Shown: piece after piece, positions 32,872-43,521 of the stretch
Numbering within the stretch: the stretch's first letter is position 1
Layout: every line of letters starts with the position of its first letter
Assembly: GCF_002575655.3 (NCBI RefSeq)
Contig: NC_053035.3
Span: 89,553,322 to 89,617,321, forward strand
Source: Aegilops tauschii subsp. strangulata
Taxonomy: Eukaryota > Streptophyta > Magnoliopsida > Poales > Poaceae
DNA length: 64,000 nucleotides
Direction: 5' to 3'
Translations under genes and position numbers: made by a program
The notes under the pieces: generated by a model
Told to the model about the DNA's origin: nothing
The model's database searches: none
Seen by the model: the letters and a program-made list of their open reading frames with translations, nothing else

Positions 32872-34200
32872 TGCATCGCTGACATCCAACATCTCCATGG
32901 CCAGTTCGTAGCTCTCAATCCAAGCCTCAGGTGGAAGTTCTGCGGTGTAATTAGGCACCTTACGAGGGCCCTTGAAATCCTTAGGCAGACACTCATTACG
33001 TAGAGCCGACACTAGACACGGTACACCAACAGTCCTGGAAGTCATCCCAGCCTCCATAGACATCGAAGGGTTTAACTGAAGCTGCTGATGAGCTGCCAAT
33101 TGAGCCGCCAGTTCCGCCTCTCGACGTTCTCTAGCCTGTGCCATCAGGGCCTAAAAATTGTTATCATCACGGGGCGAGTTATGCCCATAGGGGGGTCATT
33201 GTTGCGAGGCGGGTTACGATGCCGCTCACTGCTGGAAACCGCCGGCGACTCAGTGCGCTGGTTGTTACTTCGACTATGGTATGGAGTTGAATGAATTTGT
33301 TCGTGGCTGTATGAGTAAGACGCCTGCTGAGCCACCGCAGTCTGAAGAAGTTTCATGGTGTTCCGGGTCTCTATCGCTGCAGGAGACTCGCCTTCTACTG
33401 GAAGAGCCGCCAGCCGGGAAGCCGCGGCAATCATATTATCCAGTGGGTTGGAGTAATGACCCGGAGGTGTTGGTACTCGCTGCGGCGGGGTCAACTCCGT
33501 ACGAGGTGGGTCTGTTACACGAGGCTGAATCGCCGCCCCGGTCACAGGTGCCTCAGCGGCCCAGGTCACACCGGGCGGGTTACTTGGTCCTGCTCCGGGT
33601 GTATTAAAAAGATTCCTCCCCTCAAACTGTGGAGGTAAATGGCTGTGGTGCCTCCTCCATAGGATAGCGTTTGACACATTCTGGTCCAGACTTACATGAA
33701 AGGCCTCTGCTCGTATCCGTTGCGTCTCAGCCTCCAAGCCGGTTCGCTCAATGTCCATCCTGACATTTTCTGCCTCAATATCCTCTCAGGCCTTGGTCAC
33801 CTCATCCCGTAGCTTTGCAACATCCGCCTTATGCTATTCCTGATTCGCTGGAGTCACCTCTGCAGCTAACAGAGTCGCCAAAGCATCTAGGAGTTCGGCT
33901 AGGACTTGAGCCGGTGGATGCGCAGAGCCGTTCGCTCCAGCTGTTGCAGCAGTAGTTGAGCCGGAAGTCATGGCCGCAACAGTTGAATATTGCAGCACCG
34001 GTTGTGTGCCAGCCATAAAAATTGCAGCCCTGCTTGGCGGCTCATAGGGCTCCGGAATACTGTTTCCATCGGAATAGCCCCAAGCCCACCGTCTTGAAGT
34101 TGATAGATTGACTCTGTTTCGCCGGTTGAGGACTCATCACCTGAATAGATGGCCGTCTCTCCACCAGACATAGATCCTTCCCCAAGATCCATCACATGAA
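32872..34200 (-). pseudogene. Element B gag, N-terminal and middle part
   Basis: Minus-strand frames encode a long gag. They run from an Ala/Thr-rich N-terminus, through a helical charged segment (DIERTGLEAETQRIRAEAFH), a Pro-rich linker (TPPQRVPTPPGHY), a charged AQARERREAELAAQLAAHQQ helix, and KVPNYTAELPPEAWIESYEL at the start of the retrotransposon gag core. In-frame stops occur at 33,834-33,836 (TAG), 33,786-33,788 (TGA) and 33,151-33,153 (TAG), each where Gln or Arg is expected. A one-base indel lies in a C run near 33,190. The frame continues across the insertion at 26,147-32,866. Confidence 0.8.
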
Positions 34201-34492
34201 CAAAGCCAACGAAAATGCGCTTCCAGCTAGGTTGAACCCTGGCGGGTCACGTGCGCTGAGCCGTCTCAATGACGTTGGTGTAGGAAACCGGCTCAGGCTC
34301 TCATTTTGCCGATGAAGACGTGAATTCCACCGAAGGGGACCCGATACCCGTACTCAATTGAGTCGGCCTCGGGGCCCCAGCCAGCATCATCGATGTAGAT
34401 CTTGCCACGACGACTCTTGGTCATCCGGCCCACAATGTATCCTTTGATCCCCGAGAAGCTGCCCTTCAAGAACTCGAAACCACCATGCTCTG

Positions 34493-34510
34493 GCCCCACG
34501 ACGGGCGCCA
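34493..34510 (-). promoter_or_regulatory. Element B primer-binding site
   Basis: TGGCGCCCGTCGTGGGGC on the minus strand lies two bases after the end of the 5' LTR, the usual spacing for reverse-transcription priming. Confidence 0.75.
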
Positions 34511-34512
34511 AC

Positions 34513-35046
34513 TGTCGTGGTTTTGTCACGATAGATGCCCTTGTGAAAGGACTTAGGTGTGGAGCCATCGCGACGTAGGTTAGCTCGATGGGGTCAAACG
34601 GGACAAAGGACACAAAGGATTTACCCAGGTTTGGCCCCTCACAACAAGGTAAAATCCTACGTTCCGCTTCTAGTTGTATTGCTTGAGTTTTGATTACAAG
34701 TGAGCGAATATGCTTGACCTAGCTCTTGATTGATTGTTTTCTTGAGTTAACCCGCCACGGGGTCTCTCCTTTATATACACAGGTCAAAGCCCGACGGCTT
34801 ACAAGAGTCCGAGCCAGATCACACAATATGACCGGACTGGTTTCTAAATTACCTTGCCTTAACAGACAAGCCACCATATGGCGGTTCACATGTCCGGGTC
34901 TTGGGCTCTCGCTAGGACCACTCCTATGAGCGCCATCTCTGCACTTTGTCCTCTTAGGCCTACTTGGGCCTTCCTCATGTTAAGCCGTCAATGGTGTAAC
35001 CCGGCCCCTCCTGGGCGGGTCACACCTTGGAGTTATATCCCCAACA
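34513..35046 (-). repeat. Element B 5' LTR
   Basis: On the minus strand it starts TGTTGGGGATATAACTCC at 35,046 and ends ...AACCACGACA at 34,513. It is 534 bp, with a TATA box (TATATAAAGG, minus) at about 34,769-34,778. Its start and end match the element A LTR in pattern. Confidence 0.85.
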
Positions 35047-35688
35047 ACAACCATGACCCCCATGGTGGTCCTGGATGGGTTGTTGATGCCCCTGCCAATG
35101 GTGCCCCGGTCATGGGAGTTCTACGAGGCCATGGAGACTTCACTAAGCATAACTCCCCTGGGTATGCTATTGCCCATAAGGAGTTTGCCTACCATCATGA
35201 CAAGTTTGATGGATCCACTCCTGTTTCCATGGGTCATTTTTGGCCTATGGAGGACAGACTTTTACCACACCCATGTGAGAAAAATTGCGCCCAGCCCAAA
35301 ATCCCCCAACTTGAGAGTAACAAGAAAAGTGAGTTGAGTGACTCCACCAAATGTGAGAAAGAGGGTACCTTTTCCAAAAATCCACATATTGAGAGAGCTA
35401 AGAGGGGTGAGTTGAGTGACTCCACCAAATGCGAGGAAGAGTGTCCATTTCCCACAAATCCACATATTGAGAATGATAAGAGAGGTGAGTTGAGTAACTC
35501 CACCAGATGTGAGGAAGAGTGTTCGTTTCCTAAAATTCCACACAATGAGAGTGACAAGATAGGTGAGGTGTGCGAGTCCACCAAATGCGAGGTTGAGATC
35601 ATTTTGTATGAGATTAGAGATATGAGTGAACCACAACATATTATACCCCACCTTCAAAGTGAGAGGATTAATGAGTTGTGTGAGTCCA
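35047..35688 (+). pseudogene. Fragment of a repeat-containing ORF of unknown element
   Basis: Between two LTRs lies an open plus-strand stretch whose frame continues artefactually into both neighbours. The real part contains HGGPGWVVDAPANGAPVMG and then a 26-residue tandem repeat (listed separately). I do not recognise the family. It is probably the interior of a retroelement into which both flanking LTR elements inserted, because it is cut on each side. No start or natural stop is visible. Confidence 0.5.
35313..35600 (+). repeat. 78-bp (26-codon) tandem repeat, about 3.7 copies
   Basis: Units start at 35,313, 35,391, 35,469 and 35,547. Each reads E(S/R/N).K..EL(S/C)(D/N/E)ST(K/R)CE.E..F, ending in NPHI or IPHN. 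The 78-bp period keeps the reading frame, and most differences are at codon level, which suggests it was once translated. Confidence 0.85.
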
Positions 35689-37101
35689 TAATAACCCACA
35701 AGTATAGGGGATCGCAACAGTTTTTGAGGGTAGAGTTTTCAACCCAAATTTATAGATTCGACACAAGGGGAGCCAAAGAATATTTGAAGGTATTAGCAGC
35801 TGAGTTGTCAATTCAACCACACCTGGAGATTAATTATCTGCAGCAAAGTGATCAGTAGCAAAGTAGTTTGATAGTTTTGATAGTAGTGACAGCAGCAATG
35901 GTAACAGTAACAACGATAGCAGTAATTTTGTAGCAAGCGTAACAGTTATGATAGCAGTAATAACTTAGCATAAACAATATAAGATAAATTTGTAGGCATT
36001 GGACCGGTGACTTGTTGGATGATATTCATCATGTGATAGTTATAACCTAGGGTGATGCGGCACTAGCTCCAGTTCATCGATATAATGTAGGCATGTATTC
36101 CATAAATGGTCATACGTGCTTTATTAAAAGAACTTGCATGACATATTTTATCCTACCCTCCCGTGGAAGCGGGGTCCATATTGGAAACTAAGGGATATTA
36201 AGGCCTCGTTTTAATAGAGAACCGGAACAAAGCATTAACACATAGTGAATACATGAACTCCTCAAACTATGGTCATCATCGGGGGTGGGCCTGGTTGTTG
36301 TACTCCGGGGTTGCCGGATCGTAACACGTAGTAGGTGACTATAACTTGCAAGATCGGATCTAAAACATGGATATAATGATGAATTCATAAATGGTTCCGA
36401 TCCGAGTTCATGGCACCCGGGCCCAAAGTGACAAGCATTAAGCATAGCAAAGTCATAGCAACATCAATCTAAGAACATAATGGATACTAGGGATCAAGCC
36501 CTAACAAAACTAACTCGATTACATGATGAATCTCATCCAACTCCCCACCGACCAGCGAGCCTACAAAGGAATTACTCACCCCCGGTGGGGAGCATCATGG
36601 AATTGGCGATGGGGATGGGTTGGTCATGACGAAGAACGAAGATCCCCCTCTCCGGAGCCCCAAACGGACTCCAGATCTGGACTCCCGATGAAGAACAGGA
36701 GGTGACAGCGGCTCCGTCTCGTGGAACGCGATAATTCTTTCTCCCTGATTTTTTCTGGAAATATGGGATTATATAGCGTGGAATCAGGTTCTGCGGGGCC
36801 ACCAGGTGGGGACAACCCACCTGGGCGCGCCAGGAGAGGGGGCCGCACCCTGGTGGGTTGTGCCCACCCAGGGGCACCTCTCCGGTAGGTCTTAGTTCCA
36901 GAAATTCTCTTTTATTCCATGAAAAATCCTTGTAAAGTTTCGTTTTATTCCGCGAACTTTTATTTCTGCACAAAAACAACATCATGGTAGTTCTGCTGAA
37001 AACAACATCAGTCCGAGGTTAGTTTCATTCAAATCATGCAAATTAGAGTCCAAAACAAGAGGAAAAGCATGAGGAAAAGTAGATACGTTGGAGACGTATC
37101 A
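35689..37101 (-). repeat. LTR of a Gypsy-like family ending GATACGTCTCC (Sabrina-like), minus strand
   Basis: The plus strand reads TAATAACCCACAAGTATAGG at 35,689 and ends ...GGAGACGTATCA at 37,101. It is 1,413 bp. The left terminal TG has become TA. A minus-strand TATA-like TATATAAT is near 36,768-36,775. To the right is a polypurine tract (minus GGTTTAAGCCTGGGGGAGT), so this is the 3' LTR. The shared TGATACGTCTCC start links it to the non-autonomous family. The name Sabrina is from memory and uncertain. Confidence 0.75.
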
Positions 37102-38711
37102 ACTCCCCCAGGCTTAAACCTTTGCTTGTCCTCAAGCAATTTAGTTGATAAACTGAAAGTGAGAAAGAAAAACTTTTACAAACTCTTTTGCTCTTGTTTG
37201 CATAAATAGGCTTAAACAACACCGAGGTTTTCAGCCAGCATCATAACTAACCATGTCGACAATAGCACTTAAAGATTATATTAACTCATATCAATGACAT
37301 AATAAGCTAGCGAGCAATAATAAGGTATCTCAAATGGCAACACGTTTGTCAAAAAAACCATTATAATATGACAATAGTGGTATCTCGCTAGCCCTTTCTG
37401 AGACTGCAAAACATAAATGTAGAGCACCTCCAAATTTCAAGCAGCGACTAAACATTGTAATTCATGGTAGAAAAGATCCAGTCATGATGTACCCAACATT
37501 AGCTATACACAATGCATAAATCATGAATGTGCTCTCTCAGTTTCTAGCACTTGCTTTAGAAGGTGATGGCACAACATAAAAGTAAATAGAAAGTTCCTTC
37601 GTAGAGGGAAGCAGTGATTTGCAGAGGTGTCAGAGCTCAAGTTTTAAAACAAAGATAAATGATATTTTGACACATGCACCCTTCTTATTCACTTCACGGC
37701 CATCAGTTATCAACATCTTCCATGCTAAGCACGCTAGTGGCGGTTCCCAAGCGATAAAAGTGAAGGTTTTGACTCCATTGGGAGTTTTTGTTTGATTATT
37801 TAAGAGATGAACTCTTTTTCATGTTTGCATTTTGAGACTGGGCATCCCTATTACCGCCCATTTTCTCGTGCGATGGCAAGTGAATAAACACTCGACCTGT
37901 GAATAAACCACTTAGCATGGAAGATATCGACCACCTCCTGTCGTTCCATGAATGATCCAGGCACACAAAAAGGAAATTTTTTAGAAGTTTTTAGAGATGG
38001 CACATGCAAATTTACTTAGGACGGCAGGGTAATACCGTATATAGGTAGGTATGGTGGACTCACCTGGAATAACTTTGGGTTCAAGGTTTTTGATGTACAA
38101 GCAGAGTTCCCACTTAGTACAGGCAAAGGCTAGCAATTAGATTGAGAAGCGGCCAGCTAGAGAGCGACAACGATCATAACCATGCATTATGCATAAGTAA
38201 CATTGGACACTAGCATGAGTAGGATATGAACACCATGAACATAAATATCATAGAGGCTATGTTGGTTTTGATTCAACTACATGCATGAACATGTGCCAAG
38301 TCAAGCCACTCGAACATTCAGAGGAGTATACCATATCATCATACTACATCACAATCATTTTAACGCTATGTTTATATCCAAGATAAATCATTATCCACTC
38401 CTAGCTACTTATGCATGGCATGAGAAACTATAATCTATAATTGTCATTGCAAGCATGTTTAATCATAACGGGCTGAATCATGGATACTAGGTTAAACATA
38501 TTTACACAAACATAACAAGTCGAGTTCATACCAGTTTCTCTTTGCCACGGCCAGTTCATCGAATATCATCATTATTGCCTTTCACTTGCACGACCGAATG
38601 ATGTGAAAATAATAATAGTGCAAGAGTGCCGTGGACTAAGCTGGAATCTGCAAACATTTTATTCAATAGGAGAAGACAAAGTAAAATGTTCTCTTATTAG
38701 TTCAACAGTTA
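37102..38711 (-). other. Non-coding interior of the Sabrina-like element, truncated by element C
   Basis: About 1.6 kb of AT-rich DNA holds no gene. It shares blocks with the interior of the non-autonomous element (for example gcagaggtgt.ggagctcaa and ggcggttcccaa). It stops where element C's LTR begins, near 38,712, and its continuation is not found on the far side of element C. Confidence 0.7.
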
Positions 38712-38716
38712 GTCAG

Positions 38717-39851
38717 TGGAAACGGCACCTATGGGATCACTGGGATCCCTTCTACGGTTGGCGGGCGCGGGTTGTGCAAAGAGCAGGTCTAGGAGCCAGC
38801 ATAAAGATCGTTTACCCAGGTTCGGGCCGCGAAGATGCGTAATACCCTAGTCCTGCTTTGGTGTATGTATTTGAGTGTTCTTGAGCTCTTGAGCTAGCTA
38901 CGATGCGTGTGTTGCCCAAAAGATCCGAATCCCTCTCCTGGTCGCCTCGGGCCTCCTTTTATAGACAAAAGGGGTTGCCACAGTGGCGCACATGAGGTGG
39001 AAAGGTGTACAGTACACAAGCTTATCGCTTGTCATTACGGGACAAGGCACATTAAATGCGCTCCTTAGGTGTCCTGTTGCTTTATTGGGGATGGGAACGA
39101 GGCCCGTCTCGTCCGTCGCCGCTCCGTCTTGCTCCGACACGCGTCCAGGCCAACGAGGCATGCAACGCCATGTAGGCTGGCTGGCTGCTGAGATGTCTTG
39201 GTGGTAGGGTCTTCACAAAGATTTGCATGCCACCACGTAGGTGTTTGCTGAGCTGGCCTTGAAGCTGCATGTCGCCACGCAGGTGCCTACCCAGCTGGTC
39301 GGGCTGGCAGCTGCATGGGAACGGCGGTGGAGTCTTGGCAGACGCGGGCCTGGCTGCGGCCCCGTAGGTGTCTTCGGCAAGGGCCTTGCCGGGGCCCAGG
39401 CAAGGGTCTTGCCGTGGCATCGCGGTCGTCCCCGGCAAGAGTCTTGCCGAGGGTCTCGTGGATTTCCTCGGCTAGGATCCCGCCGAGGATCGTCGTCTTC
39501 TGGTCCTCATCTGATCTTAAGTGTTCATGATCTTCACAAAGATCTGCGTGCCACCACGGAGGTGCCTCCCGAGCCTTGGTTCCAATATGGTTGATGACAT
39601 TGGAACCCCTGGGCTCAAGGGTGGCGCGCTCCGTTGGCATCGGGCAAGTTGCCTCGGCAAGGCTCTTGCCGGGGCCGCGGGAGCCATCACCCTCTTGCTC
39701 TTTGTGTCTCTGGTCTTGGCGTTACTTGGATTGCCTCGTGCCTCTGCCTTCGCTCCTCTGCCCTACTTAGTGTGGCCGCAGGCGTGGCTCTGACTGCCTG
39801 TGCACAAGTAGAGGGGTAAAAAAGGAGAGCCCCTACTTTTGTACACCGACA
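38717..39851 (-). repeat. Element C 3' LTR
   Basis: On the minus strand it starts TGTCGGTGTACAAAAG at 39,851. The other edge is placed at 38,717 from the first TG and is uncertain by several bases. A TATA box (TATAAAAG, minus) lies near 38,955-38,962. The upstream part has several GGCAAG...CTTGCC palindromes. Confidence 0.75.
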
Positions 39852-40390
39852 GGAGCCCCCGGGCCTAGGCCACAGATAAGCGCAACGCGTTGTTGGGCTA
39901 GGCCCAGAATGGTGCACGGGCAGGCAGGGCGGATTTTTACTGCAGTAACTTTCCCGTCCACTGCACTTCCCCACAACCCCCATTGAACGCGCGACGTGGA
40001 GGGTCATGCGCGACGTGGGAGTCATGCGTGGGGCGGCTCCCGCATGCATGCGTCACATCATGGTAAAGAGGCGGCTCGCGCCTTCCCCATGAAAAGAGGA
40101 AAACGCAGAGGCACGACTCATTTACTGAATGGACTCGGGTCACGGTCTTCGAGGTGCCCGCGCCCCACGATCACGGGGTGGAGAACGGTCGCCTCACCCG
40201 TCCCCTTGATTTCTGCTTGCTCGCCACGTGTTCCCCATGCCCTCAAGGTGGCAGATGACGGACGCGGGGGGGGGGGGGCATGGGTCTTAAATAATAAGGG
40301 CCGTCGCTGATTGGAGTAGTCGGTCGGTCCAGATTCCCTGCGCCCCTGATGGCTGGATTGGTTGAGTGGGGCGGCCGAGCCCCGACCACG
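39852..40390. other. Element C spacer upstream of the antisense B3 gene
   Basis: I see no coding domain. It begins with the polypurine tract of element C and includes an 11-G run near 40,268. It would contain the upstream control region of the plus-strand B3 gene. Confidence 0.55.
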
Positions 40391-40393
40391 CCC

Positions 40394-40402
40394 CTTTATA
40401 AG
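40394..40402 (+). promoter_or_regulatory. TATA box for the antisense B3 gene
   Basis: CTTTATAAG on the plus strand lies about 80 bp before the ATG at 40,478. A C/T-rich leader with catcttc-like words, typical of plant transcription starts, lies between. Confidence 0.6.
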
Positions 40403-40477
40403 AAGGGGGAGGGGGATGGCACCCCACAATCTTCATCATCCATCTCCTTCCACCTCGGCTCCTTTCTTTCATCTGTC

Positions 40478-41125
40478 ATGGCGAGAGGGGGCGCCGGCCC
40501 TTCGACGGTGGTGGTGAGGGTCTCTGCTCGACAGCGCGTCCCTCCTCCGCAAGATCTCGCGGCGGCGGAGCCGGCCATGAGAGGAAGGGGGAGGGGGCGA
40601 TGCCAAGGTCACCGTGGCGCTCGGGGGAGAGGGGGATGGGGCGGTGCACCGGCCTTGCCTCCGCCAGTGATGCCTCCCCCAATGGAGGGCCACGTCGGGC
40701 GCCAGCCTTGTGAGTTCTTCATCAGGCTGCGCCGGCCACCGCGTCGTCGTCTTCGTCTGCCTACTCCATTCGCTCGGGAGATGGAGCTCGACCCGCCACA
40801 GACCCTCAGGTTGCATATGAGGGGCTACGGGAACGGCGACACGCGGGTTGACGTCGACTTTCCCGCTCCTAACGTCATGTACCTTCGTCGCGGATGGAAT
40901 ACTTTTGCTCGTGTCCACAGCCTGACAGCGGGGCTCGTTCTCTACTTCAAATTAATGGAGAACGGCCTGCTCTCCGTCAAGGTCTTTGGGGACCTTGGAA
41001 CTCGCCTAAAGTGCTGCGAGAAGAGATACTCCAATGATGAAGACTCCTCCTCAAGCGGGAGTTACGAGGAGGACAGCGACAGCGACGACGAGGGCGTCAA
41101 ACGGGGGGACGCCGACCTCGACTGA
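40478..41125 (+). CDS. B3-domain DNA-binding protein encoded antisense to element C
   Basis: The 215-residue frame is intact. I chose ATG 40,478 and not the earlier in-frame ATG at 40,349, because a TATA box lies between them and the leader is C/T-rich. Residues 1-70 are Arg/Gly/Pro-rich (RGRGRGRCQGHRGARGRGG), likely disordered and basic. Residues about 78-171 match the plant B3 fold: CEFFIRL, RLRLPTPFAREM, QTLRLHMRG, then VMYLRRGWNTFARVHSL, VLYFKL and LLSVKVFG, corresponding to the GW..F...H.L..G..L.FK pattern of REM-type B3 proteins. The C-terminal 30 residues are acidic and Ser-rich (DEDSSSSGSYEEDSDSDDE). B3 proteins bind DNA in the nucleus as transcription factors. A single-domain B3 protein inside a retrotransposon suggests capture of a host gene or domestication by the element. 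Confidence 0.75.
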   Translation: MARGGAGPSTVVVRVSARQRVPPPQDLAAAEPAMRGRGRGRCQGHRGARGRGGWGGAPALPPPVMPPPMEGHVGRQPCEFFIRLRRPPRRRLRLPTPFAREMELDPPQTLRLHMRGYGNGDTRVDVDFPAPNVMYLRRGWNTFARVHSLTAGLVLYFKLMENGLLSVKVFGDLGTRLKCCEKRYSNDEDSSSSGSYEEDSDSDDEGVKRGDADLD

Positions 41126-42300
41126 CCGCGTCGCCCCTCCCTCGGCCACGTGCCCTGCCGAGGGCCTTCGTCGTCAAGCTCTCCATCGGCGCGTTCCCCG
41201 CCGCCTTCTTGGGCGGCTGGCGTAGGAGGGCCCGAGAAGACGAAAAAGGCGGGCCGTCAAGTCAGAGTACGCGGGCACCGACGCCTTCGTCGCATATTGT
41301 CGGCCCGCTGCCTCATCTTTCGGCTCCTCTCCCGGCACCGGGATGTTCTCATGGTGTCTTCTGCTGCTCGTACCTCGCCTAGACGCTCTTTTTGCCCTCC
41401 TGCTGTCTCGCTCCATCTTCTGAGGAGAGGGACAAGAAAGGGATTACGGGCATCTTATCTCTTTTTAGTTTGTAAGCCCGCGGGCATTTGTTAAATTTAA
41501 AACTTGTAATCCCCTTGCCCATGTTTTTCATTCCGTATGAACTGTACTTGTACGGGATGTTTTTAATGAAAAAGGGTGCTTGCCGGGTTCTTTGTGCATG
41601 AGCGAGGCCCATGCCAAGGAGTGAATCCTTGTTATTTTAAGATAAACATTGCCACCCGGCAACAGGCCTTGCCGTCCCCTTACTTCGTTCGACCATTCTC
41701 ACGCTCTTGGCGGAGGCAGTGCGAAGTAGAGTTAGGCCCTTCATTTATTTCCTTGTCACCGCGACTACGACCCAGTTCCGACCCAGGGAATAGTTCTTGG
41801 GTACAGAAAGAAGGGGGAGCACGGTGGCCTAGGAATAAAACGAGGTTTCATACGTCCCAACTCCATACGGAAATGCACAATAGGGGATGAAAGAGTTATC
41901 TGGATCTGCAGCCCCCGGCAGCCTTGGCTTGCCGTGGTTGGATTCTTGTGTCTGCAGCCCCCGGCAACCTTGGCTTGCTGGGGCCGGAATGCCGGCTTGT
42001 TCTCTTCCTTCCAAACAGCTCAGCCGAAACGTCCATGTACCCTACGAACCAAAGAGGACGGAAAGGAACAGAGAGACGCACACTCGACCTCTATGCTAGG
42101 GGTTATTCGCCGCTAAGCACTATCAACCCCAACCGAGGGAGAGACTTAACCTAGCATGCATGGTAAAACATAGGGCGCCAGCGCTTCATTTATTTATGCT
42201 CAGGGTCTGCGCCTGGCTTTGTACAGAGGGTTACATGCCTCGCCGGCAAGGCTTGTACAAAAGGTGGTTTGCCAGGGGGGGCGGCAACTGCGCCTTATGG
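41126..42300. other. Element C spacer between the B3 gene and integrase
   Basis: I see no recognisable gene. Near 41,555-41,575 the plus strand has tttttaatgaaaaag, a possible polyadenylation region for the B3 gene. Two diverged copies of tctgcagcccccggca.cct occur near 41,906 and 41,952. Confidence 0.55.
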
Positions 42301-43443
42301 TTAAAACTTGGGAAGATGTTCAATGTTCCAGGAGTTGCTCACTGGAATAGCATCTTCGGTCTCCAGGCGGACTGCGTCGGGCCTGGTGACTCGGATTACC
42401 CGATAAGGGCCTTCCCACTTCGGCGTCAACTTGTTGGAATTCTTGGCGGATTGAACACGCCGAAGAACAAGGTCGCCTTCCTCAAAGCTTCGGGCATGAA
42501 CCTTGCGGCTATGGTAGCGGCGCAAGGCTTGCTGGTAGCGCGCTGCTCTCACAGCCGCCCGAAGACGATCTTCCTCAAGGAGTGTTGCGTCATCTTGGCG
42601 CAATTGCTGTTGCTCAAGCTCGTCATAAGCGAGCACTCGAGGTGACCCGTATGGGAGTTCTGTGGGGAGAACTGCTTCTGCCCCGTATACCAGGGCAAAG
42701 GGTGTCTGGCCGGTGCCTCAATTTGGCGTCATTCTGTTTGACCAACGAACCGCCGGTAACTCATCAATCCAGCGCCTTCCGCTCTTGTGCAGCCTATCAA
42801 AAGTCTTTGTCCTCAGGCCTCACAGTACTTCAGCATTTGCCCTCTCCGCCTGGCTGTTGCTTTGTGGGTGTGCCACGGAAGCGAAACAGACCTTGCTGCC
42901 GAGATCTTGGATGTATTGCATGAAGGTGTGGCTTGTGAGCTGCGTGCCATTGTCGGTGATGACTCTGTTTGGCACACCAAAAAGGCAGACTAGCCCCTTG
43001 AAGAACTTGACGGCTGACTGCGTTGTCACCTTCCTCACTGCTTCCACTTCCGGCCAGTTTGTGAACTTGTCGATTGCAACGTACAAGTACACAAAGCCCC
43101 CGATAGCGCGGGGGAAAGGACCCAGTATGTCGAGCCCCGAGACCGAAAATGGCCAGGAGAGAGGAATTGTTTGAAGGGCTTGAGCTGGTTGATGAAGCTT
43201 CTTCGAATGGAACTGACACGCTTCACACTTGGTTACTAGTGCCGTCGCATCCTGGAGGGCAGTGGGCCAGAAGAAATCTTGCCGGAATGCTTTGCCGACA
43301 AGGGCCCTCGACCCTGTGTGGGAACCACATATGCCTCTGTGTATCTCTGCCAACAGCTCCAGTCCTTCCTCCCGGGGAGTGCACTTCAATTTCACACCGT
43401 TCGGTCTTTTTCTGTACAGGACGTCGTCGATGAACTGATCCAT
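42301..43443 (-). pseudogene. Element C integrase
   Basis: On the minus strand the zinc finger (HRGICGSHTGS, then CEACQFHSKKLH) starts near 43,380. The catalytic core follows (SVSGLDILGPF, AIDKFTNWPE, VITDNGTQ, then HPQSNSQAERANAEVL). After a frame break near 42,820-42,640 comes the C-terminal part (YHSRKVHARSFEEGDLVLRR, LTPKWEGPYRV). All three acidic catalytic positions (D, D, E) are visible. The broken frame between core and C-terminus makes this a pseudogene. Confidence 0.85.
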
Positions 43444-43521
43444 GGCAGACCGATGGGCTACTTTCTCCGCTTCTTCCTGCTCCTCAGGGAGTTCCCCTGT
43501 TTGGAGGAATCGGACGGTATG

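Larger units (their letters stand above)
22959..35046 (-). mobile_element. Tat-lineage Gypsy retrotransposon (element B), minus strand, gag half only in the window, with three nested insertions
   Basis: The 5' LTR is at 34,513-35,046, and the primer-binding site and gag follow on the minus strand. Gag is split into three pieces (34,512-32,867, 26,146-25,814 and 23,685-22,959) by a complete LTR element, a solo LTR and the long LTR. The pieces join exactly at the target duplications CATAC and ATTAC. The rest of the element should lie left of the window, beyond the long LTR and element A. The gag tail is clearly homologous to that of element A (YHVFTTSLCKRDQK and AVPRYLQWSEQPIV in both). Confidence 0.85.

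Noticed and set aside
34878..35858. A single 326-codon gene
   Set aside because: The frame crosses from the element B LTR, through the repeat ORF fragment, into another LTR. Only 35,047-35,688 can be one biological unit.
40349..40477. Earlier in-frame ATG for the B3 protein
   Set aside because: The TATA box at 40,394-40,402 lies downstream of this ATG, and the extra 43 residues are low-complexity. I prefer ATG 40,478.
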